From: Ascaris suum
Lineage: Eukaryota > Nematoda > Chromadorea > Rhabditida > Ascarididae
Length of the DNA stretch: 64,000 bases
Reading direction: 5' to 3'
Assembly: GCA_013433145.1 (NCBI GenBank)
Contig: CM024190.1
Location: 5,845,620 to 5,909,619, forward strand
Below the pieces are notes generated by a model, which saw only the letters and a list, made by a program, of their open reading frames with translations, made no database searches and was not told the DNA's origin. The position numbers and the translations under genes are program-made. Of the stretch, positions 51,801 through 64,000 are shown piece by piece; within the stretch, counting starts at the first letter, position 1, and every line of letters begins with the position of its first letter.

Positions 51801-54800
51801 CATAGCAAGTTTATATGCAAAGCGTAAGCAGTGCATCGTCTACTCTCCAAAATCTCGGCATCAGCGAAGCACCTGCCGTGAACGTGCTTCTTAACGTTCA
51901 TCATAGAGCACCTTGGTTTGAGCATTCCACTTTTGCAGGGGTCATGATAAAGTGGAACACTGGTTGGATTATGCGGCGCCAAAATATAATGCGCAACTGC
52001 TTGCCGGTGTTAAGAGCCTTGTCGCTGTTTTAGTACTCTTCGGACCGCTCATCTTCTTCTGGGCTCTCTTCGACCAACAGGTTCTGTACGCAATTTTTCT
52101 CGGAGCGCCAATGTATTGCACTGTAGCTGAAGCCATACCTAAAGCAAGCTCGACCCCTTCAAAATATCGCTACTAGATCTTCTTTTGCCATTGGATTTCT
52201 CCGAAAACGCTTTCTTAAGGAACGAATAATTTTTACCACAGGCGCTTCTCACCTTTAAATGACAGTTCCGTGCCGCTTCTGATGATGCCCGCCTATCCTT
52301 CAAGCATTCATATAGATCCAAAATCTCGCCGTGCATGTTTCGCATGTAGTTGGGTCGGAAATTATGAATTTCAGAAGTCAGAGAACCAGACCTACCCACC
52401 ATCCTCAGGATTTGAGCCCCTTTCTCTCACTTCCAGTCTTGAAAACTTTATCAAAATGCGTTTCATAGCCTGATGAACCTGAAAACGCTTGCAAGAGATC
52501 AACACTCTAACTCCTCCATACAGCAAGCATGACCTCTCACCTTGCAAATACCAAAATCGATTTGAAATGGAATGACTTTTATGAAATCGAGACGAATATT
52601 ACTAAGACTGTTTCCTAAGCTCATCAGGACGCAAAACGTACTCTAATGAAGTTTGTAAGGTAATTCAAAAACGATTTCTTACCCTTGCTCGTTGACCCTG
52701 AGAAGTGATGTTTAGAGGGTCGTGTGATTTTCGACAATATTTTTGAAACGTATGTGAAATTTGTGACTGACACTAGACTTTAGGTGCTCAAGAACGCTCT
52801 TACCAAGGACGTGAAGGTTCAGCATGTGACAGAAACATGTTGGACGATTTCTGAGGAAGTTTTTGAAAATTAATAGCCTTTGAAGCATATCACTACAAAG
52901 TTTGATAAAAAGATGATAGCCCTCACGTTAATAGCTAATAATGCGCCCTCTTACGCAAGATATCCCTACTTTGAATTCACAAGAAAACAATTTTGCTATG
53001 ACGAAAAGCTCTAGCATTTCGTGTGGAAATTTACAAAAAAACGCGAATATTCCTTTTCGCTTTTGCCAGTATTCATTTACACTCCTTCGCAATGTCCATT
53101 CACAGCGTATAAGACGAAGTTACAAATTTAACAACGTATGTGCAAATGATTGCACTTATAATCCGTATCATTCTAACCTGCTTATTCGTATATCATTAAC
53201 GCGAAGACATATGTGAATGTTTGAGATACACTTCAGGGCAGCACATGGGTTTTACAAGCGCGTCGCATGGACGGACGTGTGGGTCCATTCACGATTTTAC
53301 CTGATCAGATGAACACATTCAATCCACTCATCATCCTTATTATGGTGCCAATTTTCGAGGCATATCTATACCCAGCGGCCAAGAAGGTATGCAGTGTGAC
53401 AGCATTACGCAAGATGGCAGCTGGAGGAGTGTTGGCCGCGGTCGCATTTGTCATGGCCGGTCTGTTACAGGTGACTGTGCTCAAATTCAATCATTCTGCA
53501 ATATATTTGGTGAGTGCGCCCAAATCCAATCGAGTTCAAACCTCGACGTGATGAGGTTATGATTATGGTGAGTAATCATGAGAGTGAAAACTTTGCGCAT
53601 ATCCGATTCGTCAGCGATCCGAGACATGAAGATGATGGATGGGAATTGTTGGTGCAGGGGGCTTCTACTCGCTGCACTGCGCGTATTTTCACGAGTCGTT
53701 TTAAATCACATATACAATAGTCTGCATTAATAGAAAGGTAGCTACAGTTGTCAGAACTATGATGAGTAGAAATCTCGGATACAAATAACTCATCGACGAA
53801 TTTAAAGTGACTATGCAAGTGAAGTGAGAAGGTGCGCGACATTAAATGTTTTTGAATATTCAGCAACTTAAGTCTCGATTAATATCAATCGGTTTGCATA
53901 TATTCTCAATGGTACTTTCATTGAGAACTACGAAGTTAGGACCTATTAAATGCGCTTTTCGGAATGCACTCAGGTTGATTTGAAATTTGAGGAAATGCTA
54001 CTGGTTTAGTAGTAGCATAAATAAATTAAAGAAGGCAGCTATTGTTAGTCTTAAAGGAAATATCCTTGAAGATTTTCTGTCTTGAGCGCTAGTATCCATT
54101 AATTTGGACGTATTTCATCCTTTTCGGATCAAAAATTTCCCGCATAGCCTAATGCCTATGATATCTATTAAACTTATTCCATTAATGCACTTGGAACCGT
54201 ATGCGAAAAAATTTGCAGCTGGAAGTCAATAAGACAATGGAACCACGACCAGCTCATGGTGAGGTATTTCTGCAACGATTTGGAAACTCATCGCTTCACT
54301 ATACAATCAACGGCTCGCAACTGAATTACGGCAAGACTGCACTAGTTGCTGGGACGTATACAGTCGCTAGCGAAAATGGAAATCCATTCCAGATCGAGCT
54401 TAATGCGTCTTCAAGCGGATACGTTCTTGGACTCTTCGAGTCACCCAACAACAAGTAGGTAGTTGATTTTGCGCTATCCGATTACTCTTTTCACGAAATT
54501 ACCGCAGACTAAACCTTCCTGACTGACAGGATTTGCTATAACAGTTATAGCAGTACTTCTCGACGTGTTTTTTTTTGTAAATAACATTATTCTCTTGATG
54601 AAGCCCTACCACTTTCAGAAGCTCGATGTCTCTATTTCCATATAGCTGTGAGAAATCAGAGAACGGTCGCACGCGGCTTTACCTTCTAGTGCCCGGAGGG
54701 TCGGATCTCAATGGAGGACATCTTTACGTCGTCGACCACAAAGGAGCACTTCATGCGGAAACGGTCACTGAATCCGGTATGCGAATATGAAGGTTCATTC

Positions 54801-56788
54801 AAATAATGAGCGACTAATGCAATATTCGTTATTGTTTTCACTTTTAAGAGCTTCACACAGAAATACTAAAGTCTGGACAAAGTGAATGATTTGGATCATC
54901 ACTCGCTACGTCGATAGGGTGGTGCACCTACTGGGTTTAATTTGATTCAATTGAGGGGTTGATATTCCTTTCGCTGGCCTCTTCATTTGAAAGGTCTGAA
55001 ATGCACAGGTAACCATGATCTGTTCTGATGATGGGACAGGCATCAGCAGTATTTCTTCTAAATTTTCGTGGTTTTCCTATGTGATATTAAGCGAACAAAT
55101 AAAGCGCTGCCGTTTCCACATCGGAATTCTCGTCGACTCTCGAAGCGAAGCTAGCTAAAATGCACGGCTACCGAACACATCTGTATCGAATATCAAACAC
55201 TGATGGTTGTTGAATACAGTTATGCTACAAACATGGCGGTAATATCTTTTTATAGGGCGCATTTACAAGAAGCAAAAAAATATTGGAAACCTCTTATTGC
55301 TGCGCACGACGGTGGTGTGATTTTGTATGCAATGAGCGCTAATAAAAAAAATGCAAACTTTCAGGATTATTTGTCGATATTCAACCAGCACTGATCAGTT
55401 CACCGGAGTATACGCTGAGGTTCGGTCCAAGTAACTGCTCAATGCTCACGTGTCCCTACAGTCGGATGTTCTATGCGCAAATGGGAGCAGCGCATGTGTT
55501 GCATATCACTGAGGGCAATGCGGATATCTACACGGTGGTAAGACCCAACACCGTGAATATGCTTTGGCAATTACCGCAGTTTTTTGTGATTACGCTCGGA
55601 GAAGTGCTGTTTTCAGTGACCGGACTTGAGTTCTCCTACTCACAAGCAACGCCCAATATGAAATCTGTTTTACAAGTAAGTTTTCACTGCAATCTTCTTC
55701 TTCAAAGACCATTATTAAAGCGATATTGTATTCCCTTCCACTGTATATAACAAGCAATTTTCTATTCAAAACTGCTATAAACTGAAAAATCAATGCATCT
55801 ATTTAGCAAGGCCTATTAGCAAAGTCAAATGATGTGAGCTGTAAAGGGAATCTATTTTATACGTTTTGAGGCTCGACTGTTCATAAACTTGCACCGATTA
55901 TAGAATCGTTTTACCGGCGGGCGCAGTGTGCCGCTAAATATCCCTATAGCATTGGTACTATGAACACACAGGGATCTGTGGCGTTTTTGGGCTCAAAGCC
56001 TCGAAGTGACCATCAGACACTTCGAAGGTGATATGACAAGTTTTAAGTTTTAGGCAAACTAAAGAGAATCGAATTATCAATGTTAGCCAATAGGTAGCGA
56101 GTGTCTGATCACCAAAAATCATTTGTTGACATCTGCATGCTGGAACCTCTCATCTGGCAATATGAGGTAATGAGTGTTATGATAACTATGATAACACTTT
56201 TAGCATGATGGATGTTCTGCGAGTATCAATATATGCTATAGGCATCTATATCAAAAAGCCCAACATAAAAATGTTCTTGGTCATAAATTTTGTAGAATTC
56301 AACGATGCGTTAAAAGAGGCTTCTGCTATCCTGCAGCGTTGCTACTGGATACATTCTTTTCGATTGAGTAATATGAGACATTCAAATATAGATGTCTAGC
56401 TAACGACATTATGCAGTGTTATGAGCTTAGTGACATATGAGGCAGAACTGATACACAAGCCTAGCAAATAAGCGTTACCATCTTAATAGATTAGCGTTGC
56501 TAGAAGAATTCAAAACTCGGACGATATCAGTGATAATATTTTCAGGCAGTTTGGCTAATGACTGTATTTATGGGCAATGTGATCGATATGTTAATTTCGG
56601 GCTCCCATATTGTTGCTGAGCCCGCAGTCGAATTTTTTGTCTACGCTATTCTCATGGTAGCCGTAATTGGCGTGTTCATATTTTTTGCGATGAGGTATAC
56701 ATATGCGGAGGATCGTGAAAAGATGCAAATGATGGCACTCGATAAGCAACCACCTTTAACTGCTGTGGCACCTAAAAGCTCAACATGA
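48876..56788 (+). CDS. proton-coupled oligopeptide transporter (POT/PTR2, PEPT family)
   Basis: Ten exons: 48,876-49,030; 49,764-50,034; 50,324-50,477; 51,322-51,475; 51,939-52,080; 53,237-53,470; 54,219-54,454; 54,619-54,776; 55,365-55,675; 56,546-56,788. Phases agree throughout, giving 685 aa (human PEPT1 has 708). It imports di- and tripeptides with protons across the plasma membrane. Landmarks: NEFCERFSFYGMRAIL (ExxERFxYY motif, with FY for YY); FYHAF (His equivalent to PEPT1 His57); ALATGGIKPCVSAFAADQ joined to FGEHQAEQR; FFYFAINAGSL (PTR2 signature); EHWLDYAAPKY; FFWALFDQQGSTW; MVPIFEAYLYP; a large extracellular loop in exons 7-9; and ITLGEVLFSVTGLEFSYSQA. The last exon has two membrane spans and a charged tail. 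The intron after 50,034 appears to start with GC. The ATG was chosen after an acceptor-like ATTCAATAG at 48,839. Which C. elegans paralogue (pept-1, -2 or -3) is orthologous cannot be settled here. Confidence 0.93.
50035..50323 (+). other. apparent GC-AG intron in the PEPT gene
   Basis: Exon 2 must end after GATCAG to join the universally conserved ...DQ to F... of exon 3, whose only acceptor (CTTTTATAG) is in phase 0 and is preceded by an in-frame stop. The bases after CAG are GCCTGT, so the intron starts with GC. The donor matches the GC-donor consensus (AG|GCAAGT) poorly. The next GT, four bases on, is out of phase. Confidence 0.6.
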
Positions 56789-57390
56789 ATCTCTTCATTG
56801 CGATAGCGGCAAATATCTGTCAGTTCTAAATACTTGCACTCTTTTTGTTTTTAGCGAGCGATATTGGTGGCAAAAGGTGGAGGTTGCTATTGTTTCTGAT
56901 ACCTTATAAAAGCAGTGAGTTTATAAGTCAGTGATACTGCCTTTTTATCAGGGCAGTTCGAAATTGACAGTTTACTGCATAAACGGTTCAGGATCGAGAT
57001 GCCCGAATGATCATCTTCTTGCGATCGTTAAACAATTGCTCTAACTGAATAGCTGACATGTTGTTGAGGAAGTTATCGAAACGCTCGTTCGATTAACGCT
57101 CCGTTTTCAAGATGCGGGTTTTTGTGGAATACCTTTTCAACGAATCTGGGATCGCGCAAGAATGCGGAATGAAGCACCTAGATTTGTAATATTGCTTCTC
57201 AGATATGGCTACATCTAATCTGAGAGTTACAAAAGATGGGTTTAAAAGAAATTCGTCTCCATGATGGAGCTAATCGACTAAACTTAGCATCTAGTCGCTC
57301 CATTGAAACGAACGACTAGAAGAACCAATGTAACAAATCACTAACCCAGAAATATGCGACTTCCAATCGTCTCAATGATACCATTATTAA

Positions 57391-57408
57391 GAGAGAGAGA
57401 GAGAGAGA
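57391..57408. repeat. AG dinucleotide run
   Basis: Nine GA units in a row. The ERERE stretch of the frame across it is an artefact. Confidence 0.85.
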
Positions 57409-58904
57409 CCCTGTTGGACGTAAACGACCCAACACACGGAGGGTGTAGTGGTCCTATGATGTGCATTTTTCTCGATTTCCCTCTACCGGAGGCCATCATG
57501 AACGGTTTGGGTACCGAAAATTTTCATCCATCTCCGTCAAAATGGGATAGTCAGAAAGAAAGATGGCGCTTCGTTTGAAGCGTAGATTATCCTGATTTTT
57601 ATCATTACAAAGGAGCTTTATTGTAAATCACAGAGGTGGTTTTATTGATACCGATTTGAGCATGGGAGCAAAATATAATGAGGCGCTTATGAATTTACGG
57701 TGTTTCAAAAGTAGAGATAATTGAACGGAAAACAACGCAGCACAACGATTTGATAGGAGAGGCGTAGATGGTGGATATGATCTCGTTATTACTGAGTGCG
57801 TCGCTTAGTTTTGCAAACCTAAATGTTCACACGGTTGTTAGGATTGTATGTGCTAGTGGATTTATATTTTACTAAGGCGGCTTGTTGGGATCTCACCTTC
57901 CTTTGCCATATTGTATGCTTTCCTTTGTGTTCACACAAGTATTATTTTGTCTGTGGCATCAAAAAGTACTTTGTTTTCTTTTTTGCTATATATGCACATA
58001 TATGTTTAAATGCTTTTCTTTTCATAGTTTCATGGTAAGAAGCATATGTTGTCAAAGGAAGGCACATACTGCCTCATCCCACACTCGCATAATCAGTTGA
58101 AGAGTAGCTTCGAACCAAGCAAAATTAAAGAATTAACGGAAGAAAAAGCTTGTACATTAGAATCTTCCCTGCTGCTATACAGCGAACGTTTGGAGGTGAA
58201 GGCTTACCAAATTTCCATCAAAAGTTCGTACACTTCGTTTCTGAATTCATTACAAATGCATCAAGCGAATTGCTGAAATCGCTGATACCTGGCACTAAAT
58301 GGCTAATCATATGCTAAGTGTAGATGTTACGACCTCAGCAGGTTATGTTAATACAACAATGGCTGGTGTAACTCACGTTTTAGCTGAAGCAAACAGAAAG
58401 CAAAGAAGTGATAGTAAAGATGTGGAACACCTGAGCAAGAACAAGCACACTCGGTCAACCTTAATGTAAATTCCAAAATTTGTTTTATACTCTGCGTTCC
58501 ACCACTCTTTGGTTGTAATTCTTCTAATTTCCAACAACATTTAGGTGTCGGCGGTCTTTTTGCATGACCCGGAGAGTGTTAAGTTGCAGGGATGAACCCA
58601 ATGCAAGTTTTCTGCTAAATTTCGCAGCGAAAACGCTAAATTTAAAGAGCGCGATAATCGGACAACAAACGAACGCAATACATTTGTGCTTATTCGAATG
58701 GGCCAATCGTACCATCACTCGAGTTCGGCAAAACGAAACGATTCGAGCCTATCATTTAAATTTGTTATTTTTTGATCGGTGCAAGAAATAAGATTGAGCG
58801 GTAAGCGGAGGCATTCCCTACTCCTCGATTCGCTGCGTATCCACTTGTGTCCGAGATAAGTCCGGTCTCGGTCACGATCCGACTCGGTCTTGACCGTTGT
58901 CGAG

Positions 58905-58941
58905 AATTCCGGAAGTGCTCATAAATTCCGGAAGTGCTCAT
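58905..58941. repeat. 18-bp tandem duplication
   Basis: Two copies of AATTCCGGAAGTGCTCAT at 58,905-58,922 and 58,924-58,941, one base apart. The unit contains the palindrome AATTCCGGAA(G). Confidence 0.85.
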
Positions 58942-60426
58942 ATCATTGTCGCCACAGGATATTCTCGACCGTAAAAATGCCAGAAATAATATTCTTTCTA
59001 CTCTTTTAAATTGTTGACGTCGTCGGCAGAGTTAATCCGTTTACTGCTTCATTGCAAAAAAAGAAGATATTTTGAGCATCTGTGCCGTCGCAAATGTCCA
59101 CTGATGAAGTTTGACGGTGAGTGAAGCATTTTAAAAATTCTCCACCTGTCCTCACCGATTGGGGCACTCTAAATATACAAGCAACCAGCAAAAGTAAGCA
59201 GAGCATTGCGATCCATCCCCCTGCGATTGAAGGAAGTATCGAAGGGAGGCAGTTTGTTGCCACGAGGGACAAGATGAGACCCAACTGAACATATGGAGAA
59301 GGATTCGGCACTTTTGATTGGTCGTAGCAGTGGAGCATGGATAAAGATTTAAAGATTTCGACAAGAATGAGCGGTCGTTCGAGAAAATCACTTTCGCCTC
59401 AGCTGCAACTTGCTGAATTGTTTGGCGTTTTGTGGCGTTGGATGGCGCATGAAAAAATCGCTCATGGCTACTTGTCGGTAGCACGTTCCATACCTCTTCA
59501 CTGTTTAGAGAGAGAGGTCTCAACGCCGGAAACGTCCGTGCTGAGCTTCTTGACAACTGCAACCTCGCAATGTAATAATGCAGTAATACAGAGTAAATTA
59601 CTGAAAACGTATGAAAAACCGTTCAACTCCAAAAACCCTTTCAGATGAACCGACCGCGATTGCAGTTTCACGAGTTCAGCTTTGCCGCTTCAAGAGAATC
59701 ATTCAAAATATTGTTCCCACCTCACACATGCGTTCCGCTTATGGGTGGATAGGGGCATTTTTTTGCTCTTAGTAATCTTTGTGCTTGGCTTTTATGTTGG
59801 AAATACTTCTAATTCTTGTTTTAGTTGATGAAATTTGTGAGGTAACTTATAATTTTTTTGTTTTTATTAAAGTTACAGTTTTTTATTTAATATATTTCTA
59901 GGTTACAGTAATTTTTTATTTGGAGTTTAATGAGTATAAATTTTTATACGTTTTTTTTTTCAGCTAAGCAAACATGGCATTTCTTTAAAAAATACTGAAA
60001 AGAAGATTTTGTGTTAACTATTGTTGTATTCATGTGAAAAGTACTTCAAAGAGAGATCAGAATTTTAACGTATTTTATTGCTAAGAAAAAAAAAATTTGC
60101 ATAGATATTTCTTGAAAGTTTTCTTTTGAGATTTTTCGTAGTTTTCATGCAGATTATTTGCCATAAAAGTCAAGTTTCATTCGATGAGCAAACACCTAAG
60201 GGATAGTGTAGAGTTATACGAATATCGAGATAGCAAATGGATGTTGGACATTTGTGCTCTTCATATAATTCGACTTGGCAAATTCGAAAAACCTTCTTCA
60301 TAATCAAGTTCGAAGTCAGTGTTGTGTTGTTTGAATGCAAATTAGAAGTCAATGTTATTAATTATGGAAATAGATGGAAAAAAAAGAGAAAATTTCAGCG
60401 CAAAGTAAGTTTCGAAAATTCGAGAT

Positions 60427-60464
60427 TTACATCTATGAGGCTAGATTACATCTATGAGGCTAGA
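60427..60464. repeat. perfect 19-bp tandem duplication
   Basis: Two adjoining copies of TTACATCTATGAGGCTAGA, at 60,427-60,445 and 60,446-60,464. Confidence 0.9.
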
Positions 60465-62177
60465 TTATGCTCAACAATGAATATCCCAAGAATCGTGTAT
60501 ATTCGAAAATCGTGTGATATCAACGATTTTGGGATATTTTAGGGTATCAACTTCGGCTAAAAAGCTTTTCTGGGATATATCCCAAGATTGTGATATCACA
60601 GAAACAAAGGTGCACAATCGTGTGATAATTTTTCTTCAACGATTTTCACGAAACTCGATCAACGAATGCATTACTCTTGTAGTCGTTCTCAAATGATAAA
60701 ACGTTTGTTTTATTAATGAGAGAGAATCGTCTCGGTGATCGAACACCTAACGTTGAAATACAAATTAATATGATGATAAATTATGGAGTGCGTGGATGTC
60801 AATCAGAAGTAAATTGAACCTCGCGGCACGTTTATGAACCGGTTCAGCAGTGCGGTGGATGCACCGAGGATGTCGTCTAGGTGAGTGGTGACTCTCTGTT
60901 AAACGTATTCCTGATTTTAACGCTTTCTTAATTCAAAACCACGTTTATTTTAATGCTTAAAAGCGTTTTTCAATTTTCCAGCTGAAATAGTGAGTGTTCG
61001 AATTGCAACGGATATTTTGCGCCATTTAGAGGTTGAATCTTCTATGGAGACGAAAACTTTTTAACCTACAATATCGTTATTGCTTTCTGTGAATTTTTTC
61101 TTCTTTTTTGTTTTCAAAAAACCTTTGCTTATAAGTTTGGTTGATTTGGAAGTGAAAAAAAAGCATCGTTTCCACCCCTTCCACATTTCTTGTGCACGGA
61201 ACCGTGAAAGGATTTCCAGTTGATCTGCCTTCAGAAAACGTTTTTAAATCTGCGCTTTTTGGCAAAGAAAAGCTCAAAAATTGCACTCCCATCCTGACTT
61301 ACCGTCTTAAGTTTTCAACTTTTATGCGCCGAGCAATTATATGCTTCTCTATCGTTATATACCCCCCTATCCCCTGCAATACTCTCTCCTCTTTTCTGGT
61401 GTTGCCACAAAAAATTTCCTCGCGAGTTTTTGAGTCGTTCAAGTTTCGTGTGCCAGAATGAGTTCTCAGAGGAATTTCTTTCTTTTTAGAGATCACTTTG
61501 TCAGAAACGCGTTGATGGCACTTTTTAATATTTTTCTGCCGGCTTTTTTTTGATTCTTTCATGTCCTCATATAGTTCATTTGCACTTCTCCCTGGAGGAA
61601 GAGGGTGGCGATCGTGGGGGGGACATTACACATATATTGTAAAGAAGCGATAGGGGGAAGGGATAAGGGTGGCACGCCGAATCAGTGAAAGCTTTGACTG
61701 TGCATATTGTTGAAACAGAACTGCAAGACGCGATCTGTCCTCTCAATGTGTATGGGAGCGTCAGGTGGATTCTCATGTCAACTTCTTCCTGGCGATATAA
61801 CCTTGAGGCCAGTGGCGTGGTTGTCTTAGTTCGCACACACCTCATTCAGCTTCCAGCTACAAGTCCTTGTTCTGGTTTCAGGTTCCGTTAACGCTTGTTA
61901 GAATTTCAAAAGCTGTCATATAACGCGCTGCATCAAAGGCATAACGAAAGTCAATCAACTGGTAATTAGTAATAAGAGCGTGAAGAGTGAGGAAGGTGAA
62001 AAGGAAGAGGAGCAAGAGAAAAAAAGAAGAGAAGGAAGCGTTCATCAGTGGGCAGGCTCTACGCGTGTTCTCTCACGCAGTACGTTTTCAGGAGTGTATT
62101 ACGATCAGGCGATGTCAGTGTAGGTGTTCAACGCCATCGCTTCGCCGCCGTTCTACTGAGGCCTTCCACTCTCTCTG

Positions 62178-62227
62178 TACATTCCAGGTTATTGCATCAA
62201 GAACCGCGTTCATCATATCCTCACCTG
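62178..62227 (+). promoter_or_regulatory. possible SL trans-splice acceptor and short 5' UTR
   Basis: An acceptor (TGTACATTCCAG) ends at 62,187, 40 nt before an ATG that opens a signal-peptide frame. No upstream coding exon was found that would splice to it. Confidence 0.4.
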
Positions 62228-64000
62228 ATGCTCGCAATTATATTTGCCATCAATGCGATACTCTCTGCCGAAGGGTAAGAGAATTTTTCGTACTCTGAAC
62301 AGATATCATTTCACACGGTGAAACTTGAGCTCTTCAACACGAATATACGTGACGTTGGTAAAGCCGACCGAGTCGCTCTGAATAGAGCCTGGGAGTTGGA
62401 ATGGGGTGGGGGAAGGCGGCTGAGCGGGAGGAGAAGTCTGTAGTTCTAATGCGTGGAAAGTGGGAGTGAGACTGTGTTGTCGCAACGACCAGTGAAGTGG
62501 ATTGTGACAGCCTGAATTGCGCCTTTCAACACTCCATTGGCCATATCCGATCTGTGCTTCTTTAGACATACAACTGTACTGTCGGGTCCTTGACGACACG
62601 TTTCGCTGAGCAGCTTAAATATGCAATTAAGAACATAGAATTATTGTCTTTTTCGTTTGCATTTGTTACAGCAAAGTGTAAGTCAGAAAAAGGAATAATT
62701 GATGATTTTTCCCGCTCACTTGAGGCATAGGGGTAAATCACTGTTAGGGATTGGTGTAATAAATCAGAAATTCGACGAAACATCAATGGAAATTTGGTTC
62801 ACTTTTTCTTATGGGCGTGAACAACTTTTGTGAGAATAGTTTGAGTGACCTGGATGGGAAAATTTACTGCCTTTCTTTTCTGTTATTATTTTCTTAGCGT
62901 TTTTTCATGAATTAAGCAGTGTTTAAATAATTTTATAAACGATGGAAATGAGTATCAAGATTATAAACGTGAATATTAGTAAATGCGTTGATTCATATTG
63001 CGTCATCCAACCTTGACTCATTTCTTCAAAAATTTGCACACGTCTTGGATTGATTGAAGAAAATTGAATGTAGTTGCTGATGGCCAGTATGCTGTCTTCA
63101 TTTCTCACACTTATTTGTGTGTGTTTGTAAGGGATCGTCTAGCCGTCCAGGTCTCCTTGAGGATCCGCACTCTCTATCGAGATGCGGTTCAGTAAACTGC
63201 GAGACGACACGAGTATAAGGGTGAACAGTTTGTCACACACTTGTAGATTAAGAAGATAAGTTTGTCGCACACTTATAGATTGAGTAGGGACTCTGGACTC
63301 GTTCACAAGGATGGCATGATCATTGGCATGATCCTGAAGTCGCACCCGGCGAACTCCACTCTCCCCCCGATCTCTTCACGCACTGCCACAAGCATGCATT
63401 AAGAACAGTCTACAAGCTGGACTGAATACGTGAGCACACCAACCCTTTTTATACTCTCCCGATTCTGCTTCAGGCTAGCATTACGACCCATGCTGGGTAG
63501 TCGTGTGATCTGCCTATATGCTGTTTACCTTCCTTGACTTACCTTGTGCGGCCCACTATTCAGGCTTGACCTAGACCCGACTGGTGAACACTACACGTTT
63601 GCCACGAACAAGAGTGGTTTCTTCGATGGTATATCTACTTTTGAAACATCCAACAGTTGCGTTAACTTACATATCGAACAATTGCCGTTAATATATATCG
63701 TGGTTGATTTGGTTAAGTTCCAAGTTGAGATTCGAAGAGGGAAATAGAAACGTTTCTATGCACTAATATAAGCAGCAGTGACGTGCATTGCATTGCTAGT
63801 GAAGCATTCATAGGTGAGTAATCGTTGTCAAATTCTCTGCAAAAATGTTGGATTACCTCAATGAGTCTGCTAAGCTTGTTCACTTTTATTTTTAAATGAA
63901 TCGTTCTCGAAACTTCCATTTCCAAATTTACACTCTTTTCGTGCATAGGATTCTCTCAGTTATTTCAGCAAATTTTCGTTCAATCCATGGTGCAGCATTT
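62228..64000 (+). CDS. 5' part of a probable secreted-protein gene (runs off window)
   Basis: Exon 1 (62,228-62,274) encodes MLAIIFAINAILSAE and ends GG|GTAAGA. This is a complete short signal peptide with a plausible cleavage site after SA. Exon 2 (63,564-63,628), after CTATTCAG, supplies the missing base and reads GLDLDPTGEHYTFATNKSG, ending in phase 1 at G|GTATAT. A third exon could start after CTCTCAG (63,960) or TTATTTCAG (63,969); both stay open to the window edge in the same frame (ANFRSIHGAAF). Phases agree, which is encouraging for such short exons, but I do not recognise the protein family, and the 1.3 kb first intron could hide another exon. Confidence 0.45.

Larger units (their letters stand above)
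56789..62227. other. intergenic region right of PEPT gene
   Basis: More than 5 kb with no supported gene. Contents: an (AG)n run at 57,391-57,408 followed by a GC-richer block to about 57,580 that looks like a dispersed repeat; an 18-bp tandem duplication at 58,905-58,941; a hydrophobic minus-strand frame at 59,006-59,338 (see findings) overlapped by frames on both strands; a 19-bp tandem duplication at 60,427-60,464; and repeated TATCCCAAGA..GTGATATC patches at about 60,480-60,600. A G-rich run lies at about 61,615-61,624. The AT-rich block at 59,760-60,150 has no coding signal. Confidence 0.5.

Noticed and set aside
53471..53509. Longer version of PEPT exon 6 ending at TTG|GTGAGT
   Set aside because: The donor is good, but stopping at CAG|GTGACT (53,470) gives a direct join LLQ-LEVNKT that matches the family loop. 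The 13 extra residues have no counterpart. Alternative donor use remains possible.
1..64000. CRISPR arrays, rRNA, tRNA, prophage or bacterial operon structure
   Set aside because: No regularly spaced repeats, no clover-leaf sequence recognised by eye, and all confident genes are intron-containing and eukaryotic.

Overview
The window looks like nuclear DNA of a nematode. Short exons are split by AT-rich introns from 43 nt to about 1.8 kb with TTTCAG-type acceptors. Several start codons sit 0-16 nt behind an isolated acceptor, as expected for spliced-leader trans-splicing. The proteins are nematode-like, and a wve-1/fdps-1 neighbour pair matches C. elegans chromosome I as I remember it. Repeat load and intron length suggest a clade V parasitic (strongylid/hookworm-type) species rather than Caenorhabditis; that part is inference. 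There is no prokaryotic operon, CRISPR array or recognisable rRNA or tRNA.

Layout: (1) 1-3.95 kb is largely non-coding, with a poly-G tract, a microsatellite and one weak secreted-protein exon. (2) 3,966-8,851 (+) encodes mitochondrial ribosomal protein mL64/CRIF1 (GADD45GIP1). (3) 10,829-16,122 (+) encodes the cargo lectin ERGIC-53/LMAN1, with a possible frame-neutral cassette exon. (4) 16,808-22,688 (-) encodes farnesyl diphosphate synthase, with a GC-AG intron and a tandem acceptor at the second Asp-rich motif. (5) 25,853-30,052 (-) encodes SCAR/WAVE, just upstream of FPPS on the same strand. (6) 31,660-35,603 (+) encodes a TMEM41A-type VTT-domain membrane protein, divergent from WAVE across a 1.6 kb ACT-rich region. 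(7) 35.6-48.8 kb is gene-poor. It holds candidate exons of an unidentified gene (36.0-38.1 kb), a decayed non-LTR reverse transcriptase with an FTDD box (38.3-39.5 kb, -), one candidate exon at 45.7 kb and small tandem repeats. (8) 48,876-56,788 (+) encodes a proton-coupled oligopeptide transporter of the PEPT family, with a second apparent GC-AG intron. (9) 56.8-62.2 kb is intergenic. (10) 62,228 to the right edge (+) appears to be the start of a secreted-protein gene that leaves the window.

The genes do not form one pathway; they are housekeeping functions: mitochondrial translation, ER-to-Golgi cargo export, isoprenoid synthesis, actin nucleation, lipid scrambling and peptide uptake. The exon models were read by hand. 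The phases of all joined exons in the six main genes agree, and the joined proteins align to family landmarks recalled from memory; no database search was run.
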